This document shows positions 1 to 5,215 of a stretch of 8,264 nt of DNA, piece by piece (position 1 is the first letter of the stretch; each line of letters starts with the position of its first letter). A program made the translations under genes and the position numbers. Source of the stretch: Oscillospiraceae bacterium (lineage in GTDB: Bacteria > Bacillota > Clostridia > UBA1381); assembly GCA_020860985.1 (NCBI GenBank), contig JAJBTG010000189.1:1-8264 (forward strand), written 5' to 3'. The notes under the pieces were generated by a model that was given only the letters and a program-made list of their open reading frames with translations, had not been told where the DNA came from and searched no databases.

Positions 1-5
1 GTTCA

Positions 6-30
6 CGCCGCGCAGTTTTTATTTGCGGCG
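6..30 (+). other. Small GC-rich inverted repeat upstream of the LRR gene
   Basis: CGCCGC (6-11) can pair with GCGGCG (25-30) across a 13-base, T-rich loop. It lies 30 bases before the LRR gene start. It could be a leader hairpin or part of a terminator for a gene left of the window. No T run follows the 3' arm, so a terminator reading on this strand is not well supported. Confidence 0.3.
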
Positions 31-60
31 AATTATACATATTTTACGGAGGTATGAAAA

Positions 61-1989
61 ATGAGGAGAAAATTATTAAGTTTAATGTTAGCGTTTGCGA
101 TGTTATGCGCCTTTGCACCGACGTTGACATTTGCCGAAACGCTCGACAGCGGCACCTGCGGCGATAATCTGATGTGGACACTCGACAGCGACGGCACGCT
201 GACAATCAGCGGCACAGGTGATATGTGGGATTATTCATCACTTTTAGATGTGCCGTGGTATGAGTATTCATACAGTATTACGAATATCAAAATGGAAGAT
301 GGAATTACACGCATAGGCGAATATGCATTTGATCATTGCTACAATTTGGCAAGCGTAACCATTCCCGGCAGTGTTACAGATATTGGTAGTGCTGCATTTA
401 GTAGATGTTGGGGATTGACAAGTTTAACAATATGTGACGGCGTAATAAATATCGGCTCTCTTGCGTTTTATTGGTGTAACCATTTAACAAGTGTAACTAT
501 TCCCGACAGCGTAACAAGCATTGGAGATTATGCTTTTTCCATTTGCGTTAGTCTAATAAGTATAAGGGTACCCGAAAGTGTAACAAGCATTGGCTATAGT
601 GCATTTTCTTTCTGCGGATGTTTGAGTATAAATGTTGATGAAAATAATAGTTATTATTCCGATATAGACGGAGTACTCTTTAATAAAGCTGCAACAGAAA
701 TTATTTCGTATGCGAAGGATGAAATTGCTTCAAGCTATGCATTGCCAAATAGCGTAACAAGCATCGGTGATTGTGCTTTTGAAGGTTGCTTCAGCTTAAC
801 AAACGTAGAAATCCCCGACAGCGTAACTAATATTGGTGATTTTGCATTTTTTGACTGCAGCAGTTTGACAAAGGTAAATATACCGGATGGCGTAACAAGC
901 ATCGGTTGTGCTGCGTTCAAAGACTGCACCAAATTAATAAGTGTGGAAATACCAGATAGTGTCACAAGCATTGGAGATTATGCATTCAGCGTATGCAGTA
1001 GTTTAACAAGCGCAAAGATACCGAGCGGAGTGACAAGTATTAGCGATAATGTTTTTTTTCTATGCAGTAGCTTAACAAGCGTAGAGCTCCCGACTGGCGT
1101 AACAAGCATTGGGGATTATGCTTTTGAGAGTTGTAGCAGTTTAACAAGCATAAAGATACCTAATGGTGTGACTAACATTGGCGAGTGTGCGTTTAAAGAG
1201 TGCCAAAGTTTAACAAGTATAGAGATACCGGATAGTGTAACAAATATTGGAGATGAGATATTCTCTGGGTGTAATGATTTAAATGTTGTATATGTAGGCA
1301 ACAATATAACAAATATTGGTGATAAAATGTTTAAGGACTGCAGTGCACTGAAAAATGTAACAATACCGGACAGTGTAACAAGCATTGGTGCAGAAGCATT
1401 TTCATACTGTAATGTTTTGAAAATCATAGAAATACCAGACAGCGTGACAAGTATCGAAAAAATGGCTTTTGCTTGTTGTGGTAAATTAACCGATGTATAT
1501 TACAGCGGAAGCGAGGAGGAATGGGCGGCGATAAATATTGAGTCGGGTAACGGTTTTCTTACAGATGCGACAATACATTACAATGCGATTATCGACAATA
1601 CATCAGATACAGCGTCAAGTATAAATTCCGAAACGCAGGACGAAATAAAGGTAACATTAAACGGTGCTGAGCTTTCGTTTGATAAAGCGCCGGTTATAAT
1701 AGATGGCCGCACATTGGTGCCGCTGCGGAAAATATTTGAATCCATCGGCGCGACGGTTACATGGGACGGTCCGACGCAAACGGTTATCAGCACACATAAC
1801 GATACAACCGTTACATTGACAATCGGCAGCGATATTTTATACAAGAACGGCTATCCTTTTAGATTGGATGTTCCCGCGCAGTTGGTTGGAGATTATACAA
1901 TGGTGCCGGTACGCGCGGTCGCGGAATCATTCGGCGCGAATGTTGAGTGGGACGGAGATACGGAAACTGTTATTATTACTACGATATAA
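61..1989 (+). CDS. Secreted BspA-like leucine-rich repeat protein with C-terminal stalk domain
   Basis: Predicted exported surface or secreted protein of 642 residues. GGAGG at 48-52 lies 8 bases before the ATG. Residues 1-25 form a Sec signal peptide: RRK, then a hydrophobic stretch, with likely cleavage after TFA. Residues 29-55 (GTCGDNLMWTLD, GTLTISGTGDMWDYS) match the N-terminal segment common in clostridial BspA-like proteins. Residues 73-475 hold sixteen LRR_5-type repeats of 23 residues (pattern LTSVxIPDSVTSIGDYAFxxCSS). The sixth is lengthened to 58 residues (188-245) by an insert containing NNSYYSDIDGVLF. Residues 476-508 look like the repeat cap. Residues about 529-642 form a stalk/copper-amine-oxidase-N-like domain (PF07833 type: VTLNGAELSF, GRTLVPLRKIFESIGATVTW, then a second MVPVRAVAESFGANVEWDG). 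I see no LPXTG motif, SLH domain or C-terminal membrane segment. Such proteins are often linked to adhesion or surface binding, but the ligand here is unknown. Confidence 0.93.
   Translation: MRRKLLSLMLAFAMLCAFAPTLTFAETLDSGTCGDNLMWTLDSDGTLTISGTGDMWDYSSLLDVPWYEYSYSITNIKMEDGITRIGEYAFDHCYNLASVTIPGSVTDIGSAAFSRCWGLTSLTICDGVINIGSLAFYWCNHLTSVTIPDSVTSIGDYAFSICVSLISIRVPESVTSIGYSAFSFCGCLSINVDENNSYYSDIDGVLFNKAATEIISYAKDEIASSYALPNSVTSIGDCAFEGCFSLTNVEIPDSVTNIGDFAFFDCSSLTKVNIPDGVTSIGCAAFKDCTKLISVEIPDSVTSIGDYAFSVCSSLTSAKIPSGVTSISDNVFFLCSSLTSVELPTGVTSIGDYAFESCSSLTSIKIPNGVTNIGECAFKECQSLTSIEIPDSVTNIGDEIFSGCNDLNVVYVGNNITNIGDKMFKDCSALKNVTIPDSVTSIGAEAFSYCNVLKIIEIPDSVTSIEKMAFACCGKLTDVYYSGSEEEWAAINIESGNGFLTDATIHYNAIIDNTSDTASSINSETQDEIKVTLNGAELSFDKAPVIIDGRTLVPLRKIFESIGATVTWDGPTQTVISTHNDTTVTLTIGSDILYKNGYPFRLDVPAQLVGDYTMVPVRAVAESFGANVEWDGDTETVIITTI
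277..1485 (+). repeat. Tandem 69-bp LRR-coding repeats (16 units, one with a 105-bp insert)
   Basis: The DNA coding residues 73-475 is a tandem array with a 69-base period, interrupted once by the longer sixth unit (622-795). The 14-mer GTAACAAGCATTGG occurs exactly at 511, 580, 1099 and 1375. The 20-mer ACAAGCATTGGAGATTATGC occurs at both 514-533 and 964-983. Such identity could allow unit gain or loss by recombination and can cause assembly errors. Confidence 0.9.
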
Positions 1990-2006
1990 CTAAAAGTAAG
2001 ATGTTC

Positions 2007-2040
2007 CCCGCCTCTATAGGCGGCGGGATTTCGTTCCTTA
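2007..2040 (+). terminator. Possible terminator hairpin between the LRR gene and the sirtuin gene
   Basis: CCCGCC (2007-2012) can pair with GGCGGG (2022-2027) across a 9-base loop; a shifted pairing of CCGCC with the nearer GGCGG gives a 6-base loop. The sequence after it (ATTTCGTTCCTT) is T-rich but not a clean T run, so this is a weak intrinsic terminator candidate. It begins about 18 bases after the LRR stop codon and would end that transcript or cap its 3' end. Confidence 0.5.
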
Positions 2041-2075
2041 TTGAACAGCGAATATGGGTTGAAAGGAGAATGGAT

Positions 2076-2786
2076 ATGACATTACAGGAAATAATCGATT
2101 CGAGCGATCACATTGTATTTTTCGGAGGAGCGGGAGTTTCCACCGAAAGCGGCATTCCTGACTTTCGCTCGCAGGACGGATTGTATAATCAGAAATACGA
2201 CTATCCGCCCGAGGTCATTTTATCGCATGAATTTTTCATGAGTAGAACGGAGGAATTTTTCCGTTTTTACCGCGACAAAATGCTTTTCCTCGATGCAAAG
2301 CCGAACGCCGCGCATTACGCTTTGGCGGAGCTTGAAAAGAAGAAAAAGCTAAAGGCGATAATAACGCAAAATATAGACGGGCTGCATCGAGCGGCGGGGA
2401 GCAATACGGTCTTTGAGCTGCACGGAAGCGTTTACCGAAATTACTGTATGGACTGCGGTAAGCACTACGGGGTTGAAGCAATTGTAAATTCAACCGGCAT
2501 TCCGCGCTGTGAGTGCGGGGGAATCATAAAACCGGACGTTGTTCTTTACGGTGAACCGCTCGATGAGTATATAACGGAAATGGCGGTTGCATACGCTCAA
2601 AGCGCCGATGCCCTTATCGTCGGCGGACCCTCGCTTACCGTCTATCCTGCGGCAAGCTTTGTCTATCATTATATGGGCGACAAGCTGGTGCTTATCAACA
2701 AATCGGAAACACAGCTTGATTCAAAGGCAAGTCTTGTTATAAACGACAGTATCGGCAAGGTTTTCTCGGAACTGAAAATTTATTAA
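2076..2786 (+). CDS. NAD-dependent protein deacylase, Sir2 (sirtuin) family
   Basis: Cytoplasmic sirtuin of 236 residues, a normal length for bacterial CobB/SirTM-type enzymes. The family removes acyl groups from lysines using NAD+, giving nicotinamide and O-acyl-ADP-ribose. Visible motifs are GAGVSTESGIPDFRS (18-32, NAD binding), TQNIDGLH (97-104, with N99 and D101), HGS with the catalytic His116, zinc cysteines C124-x2-C127 and C145-x-C147, KPDVVLYGE (152-160), GGPSLTVYPAA (183-193) and LINKSET (206-212). The start at 2076 was chosen because AGGAG (2064-2068) lies 7 bases upstream. An in-frame ATG at 2070 is too close to that site, and longer versions starting at 1947 would run back through the hairpin and the LRR gene. 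The exact acyl preference cannot be read from sequence. No promoter of its own is obvious. Confidence 0.93.
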   Translation: MTLQEIIDSSDHIVFFGGAGVSTESGIPDFRSQDGLYNQKYDYPPEVILSHEFFMSRTEEFFRFYRDKMLFLDAKPNAAHYALAELEKKKKLKAIITQNIDGLHRAAGSNTVFELHGSVYRNYCMDCGKHYGVEAIVNSTGIPRCECGGIIKPDVVLYGEPLDEYITEMAVAYAQSADALIVGGPSLTVYPAASFVYHYMGDKLVLINKSETQLDSKASLVINDSIGKVFSELKIY

Positions 2787-2793
2787 AAAACAC

Positions 2794-2822
2794 TTGCATT
2801 TTAGTTAAGCATATGCTATAAT
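2794..2822 (+). promoter_or_regulatory. Sigma-A promoter with extended -10 for the Dabb gene
   Basis: TTGCAT (-35, 2794-2799), a 17-base spacer and TATAAT (-10, 2817-2822), with TGC directly before the -10 giving an extended -10. Spacing is ideal and only one -35 base departs in a major way from TTGACA-type consensus ends. Transcription should begin near 2829, leaving a leader of about 95 bases before the TTG start at 2924. The -35 box starts 8 bases after the sirtuin stop codon. Confidence 0.8.
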
Positions 2823-2858
2823 ACTTATCAGGCAATGTCCTTGTGATGTTGTAAAATT

Positions 2859-2888
2859 TTGACCGATACGCTTTTGCGCATCGGTCAA
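2859..2888 (+). promoter_or_regulatory. Leader hairpin in the Dabb 5' untranslated region
   Basis: TTGACCGATACGC (2859-2871) pairs with GCGCATCGGTCAA (2876-2888) over a TTTT loop: 9 bp, one A-C mismatch, then 3 bp. It lies inside the predicted leader, about 20 bases before the AAGGAGG ribosome binding site (2908-2914). It is followed by CCCCC and an A run rather than T's, so it is not a standard terminator on this strand. It may stabilise the transcript or bind a regulator; the role is unknown. Confidence 0.6.
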
Positions 2889-2923
2889 TCCCCCAAAAAA
2901 TTATAACAAGGAGGCGGCGTATT

Positions 2924-3220
2924 TTGATACGGCATATTGTAATGTGGCGAATGGTCGACTCTGACGATAAGATAGAAAGAGCAGCGGCTATCAAGGAAAA
3001 TCTTGAGGCGCTGCGCGATAAGATAGATGTTTTGACTGATATTGAAGTTGGGTTGAATTTTGAGGGTTCGGATTCGGCTTCGGACGTGGTTCTCGTTGCA
3101 ACGTTTAAATCGGTTGAGGACTTGAACGTTTATCAGCAGCATCCGGCGCACAAGGCGGTCGGTGCAGCGTATGTGCGGCCTTATGTTTCGGAAAGACGAG
3201 TGGTTGATTACGAATTTTAA
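2924..3220 (+). CDS. Dabb-family (stress-responsive A/B barrel) protein
   Basis: Small cytoplasmic protein of 98 residues matching the Dabb domain (PF07876), a ferredoxin-like alpha/beta barrel that usually forms dimers. The domain fills the whole protein: first strand MIRHIVMWRM (1-10), a charged helix (about 15-33), strand IEVGLNF (40-46), DVVLVATF (54-61), the HPAH motif with H73 and H76, and a last strand VVDYEF (93-98). The start is TTG at 2924: AAGGAGG at 2908-2914 is 9 bases upstream, and the MIRHIVMW opening is the normal family N-terminus, so the in-frame ATG at 2942 would cut the first strand. It has its own strong promoter and a structured leader. Most bacterial members have no assigned reaction, and none is claimed here. 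'Stress-responsive' comes from plant relatives. Confidence 0.9.
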   Translation: MIRHIVMWRMVDSDDKIERAAAIKENLEALRDKIDVLTDIEVGLNFEGSDSASDVVLVATFKSVEDLNVYQQHPAHKAVGAAYVRPYVSERRVVDYEF

Positions 3221-3275
3221 TAACGGCTGTTTTATCGTGTAAGCCACGTCGGCTATGAATTTATTCAGTAAAATT

Positions 3276-3326
3276 GCTTCCCATGCATACGCCTTAAATC
3301 GGCGCTCGGTATTCGGAAGCTTTTTT
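3276..3326 (+). terminator. Terminator-like hairpin with T6 run just before miaB
   Basis: GCTTCC (3276-3281) pairs with GGAAGC (3315-3320), followed at once by TTTTTT (3321-3326). Inside, ATAC (3287-3290) can pair with GTAT (3309-3312) and GCC with GGC, leaving uneven internal loops. It sits 55 bases after the Dabb stop and only 26 bases before the miaB ATG. It could end the Dabb transcript, or act as an attenuator in a miaB leader. The imperfect stem lowers certainty. Confidence 0.55.
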
Positions 3327-3352
3327 CGTTTAAAAACAGAAACGAGGAAGAT

Positions 3353-4768
3353 ATGGCAAAAACTATTACAGAGGAACAGATAAATCGTCAAAAAAGCTTT
3401 ATAATTAAGCTCAAGGAGGAAAATCAGCGCTTTGCCGCGCACAACGGCAGAACGCGCCTCGCGCTTACGGAGACCTACGGCTGTCAGCAAAATGAAAACG
3501 ATACCGAACGCATACGCGGAATGCTGCGCGACGCGGGCTTTGAATTTACCGACGACAGCAAAGCCGCGGACGTTGTTATTTACAACACCTGCGCGGTTCG
3601 GGAAAACGCTGAGCAGAAGGTTTTCGGCAGACTCGGTATCTTAAAGCATATAAAAGAAACAAGACCGGAAATGGTTATCGGGGTATGCGGCTGTATGGTG
3701 CAGCAGGAGCATATCGCGGAAAAAATTAAATCGGTTCATAATCATGTGGACCTTGTGTTCGGAACGCACGCGCTTTATAGGATGCCCGAGCTTCTCTATG
3801 AGGCGATGCACCGTAAAAGTACGGTAATCGACATTACTTCAAGCGACGGCGAAATTGCCGAGGATATGCCGATTATGCGCGATAATGCGCGTAAGGCATG
3901 GGTTTCGATTATGTACGGCTGCAATAACTTTTGCTCGTACTGCATAGTCCCGTATGTTCGTGGCAGAGAAAGAAGCCGCACTCCCGAAGCGATTTTAAAA
4001 GAGGTGCGCGAGCTTGTCGAAAGCGGCTGTACGGAAATTTCACTGCTGGGTCAGAACGTAAATTCCTATGGAAAGGATCTTGACACAGAGATCGATTTTG
4101 CGGATTTAATACGCATGGTGAATGATATTGACGGCGTGGAGCGGATTCGTTTTATGTCGTCGCATCCGAAGGATTTGAGCGATAAGCTTATTAAAGCAAT
4201 GAAGGAATGCGGCAAGGTATGCAAGCAGCTTCATCTTCCTTTTCAAGCGGGTTCGGATAAAATTTTGCAGCAGATGAACAGAAAATATACCAAGGAGCAG
4301 TATCTTGAAAAGATTGAAAAGGTCAAGCGTGAAATCCCCGGTATTTCACTTTCGACCGATGTTATAGTCGGTTTCCCGACCGAAACAAACGAGGACTTTG
4401 AAGAAACCCTTGATGTTCTGAAGCGCGTTGAGTTTGACAATATCTTTTCATTTATATATTCACGCCGCGAGGGAACCCCGGCGGCTAAGCTCGATTTCGT
4501 GTTGACAGATGAAGAGATACACAAAAACTTCAACCGTCTTTTGGAGGTGCAGAACGAGATTTCAAAACGCAAAAACGAAGCGTATGTCGGAAGAATCGAG
4601 AGAATTCTTGTGGACGGCGAAAGCAAGAATGACACGAATATATTATCCGGAAGATGCGACAGCTCAAAAATAGTGAATTTCAAGGGCGATAAGTCGCTTA
4701 TCGGAAAATATATCGATGTAAAAATTACGGAAGCTCATACATGGAGCCTTAACGGCGAAATTCAATAA
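3353..4768 (+). CDS. miaB: tRNA-2-methylthio-N6-dimethylallyladenosine synthase MiaB
   Basis: Radical SAM methylthiotransferase of 471 residues that adds a methylthio group to i6A37 of tRNAs reading UNN codons, after MiaA has made i6A. Three domains are visible. The N-terminal MTTase domain carries C44 (TYGCQQNEND), C80 (YNTCAVRENAE) and C114 (GVCGCMVQQE), which ligate the auxiliary 4Fe-4S cluster. The radical SAM core has C190-x3-C194-x2-C197 (YGCNNFCSYCIVPYVRGRE), plus LLGQNVNSYG and HLPFQAGSD. The TRAM domain at about 407-470 ends in EAHTWSLNGE. The QQNEND and NNFCSYCIVP motifs favour MiaB over MtaB or RimO. The start has GAGG (3344-3347) 5 bases upstream. It leads a tight cluster with the ylbF-like gene, mutS and mutL, corresponding to ymcB in B. 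subtilis. All six cluster cysteines are present, so it is probably active. Confidence 0.97.
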   Translation: MAKTITEEQINRQKSFIIKLKEENQRFAAHNGRTRLALTETYGCQQNENDTERIRGMLRDAGFEFTDDSKAADVVIYNTCAVRENAEQKVFGRLGILKHIKETRPEMVIGVCGCMVQQEHIAEKIKSVHNHVDLVFGTHALYRMPELLYEAMHRKSTVIDITSSDGEIAEDMPIMRDNARKAWVSIMYGCNNFCSYCIVPYVRGRERSRTPEAILKEVRELVESGCTEISLLGQNVNSYGKDLDTEIDFADLIRMVNDIDGVERIRFMSSHPKDLSDKLIKAMKECGKVCKQLHLPFQAGSDKILQQMNRKYTKEQYLEKIEKVKREIPGISLSTDVIVGFPTETNEDFEETLDVLKRVEFDNIFSFIYSRREGTPAAKLDFVLTDEEIHKNFNRLLEVQNEISKRKNEAYVGRIERILVDGESKNDTNILSGRCDSSKIVNFKGDKSLIGKYIDVKITEAHTWSLNGEIQ

Positions 4769-4788
4769 ATAAAAAGGAGAGAATTAAA

Positions 4789-5169
4789 ATGGTAAAGGTA
4801 ATAGAAAAGGCAAGAGAATTGGGAGAACTGATTCAGTCGAGTGACGAAATGAAGAGAGTTAAGCAGGCGGAGATTGCTCAGGAGGCGGACGATGCGGCTC
4901 AAGCTCTTTTAAAGGAATTCAATATGCAGAGAATGAATCTTGCGCGCAATATGCAAAAGGGCGATATTTCACGCGAGGACGCTGTAAAAAGGAACAACGA
5001 AGCGTTTGACGAACTTCTGAAAAATAGCGATACTGTCAAGGAATATGTTGACGCAAAGAGTAAATTTGACGGTCTTGTGAACCAGGTAAATCAGATATTG
5101 TACTTCTATATCACGGGACAGGACCCCAACTGCACACATGATTGCAGCACCTGTGGCGGCTGCCACTAA
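4789..5169 (+). CDS. YlbF/YmcA-family protein with C-terminal four-cysteine motif
   Basis: A 126-residue, largely helical cytoplasmic protein of the YlbF/YmcA (Com_YlbF) family. Residues 1-109 are charged helices (AIEK/RELGELIQSSDE-type start, EFNMQRMNLARNMQKG, then VNQVNQILYFYITG). The tail has C115-x3-C119-x2-C122-x2-C125, ending one residue later, well suited to hold an Fe-S cluster or metal. In B. subtilis, YlbF and YmcA form a complex with YaaT (RicF/RicA/RicT) that carries 4Fe-4S clusters and influences RNase Y-dependent RNA processing, sporulation and competence. Here the gene lies 20 bases after miaB, the same slot as ymcA in B. subtilis, so it is a positional match to ymcA, while the cysteine tail resembles YlbF-type members. 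I leave the symbol blank because the subgroup is unclear. AGGAG (4775-4779) is 9 bases before the ATG. Confidence 0.9.
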   Translation: MVKVIEKARELGELIQSSDEMKRVKQAEIAQEADDAAQALLKEFNMQRMNLARNMQKGDISREDAVKRNNEAFDELLKNSDTVKEYVDAKSKFDGLVNQVNQILYFYITGQDPNCTHDCSTCGGCH

Positions 5170-5215
5170 TGGTAAAATTTTAAAAAATACGCCTATTTGA
5201 GAAAAGGAGATAGTT

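Noticed and set aside
34..39. TATACA as a -10 box for the LRR gene
   Set aside because: No -35 match lies 16-18 bases upstream, and the transcript would begin inside the ribosome binding site.
735..1427. Two repetitive reading frames on the minus strand (735-971 and 1116-1427)
   Set aside because: They mirror the LRR repeats; the periodic sense codons lack stops on the other strand. No ribosome binding site or family resemblance.
1947..2075. A 43-residue N-terminal extension of the sirtuin starting at 1947
   Set aside because: It would overlap the LRR gene and read through the hairpin at 2007-2027, has no sirtuin-like content, and a well-spaced AGGAG supports the start at 2076.
3255..3383. 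A 42-codon open frame that could be a leader peptide overlapping the miaB start
   Set aside because: No ribosome binding site precedes its ATG, it has no run of a regulatory amino acid, and it looks like chance reading through the hairpin.
2885..3490. A 201-residue minus-strand open frame spanning the Dabb gene and the miaB start
   Set aside because: It is antisense to two clear genes, crosses the hairpin region and resembles no known protein.
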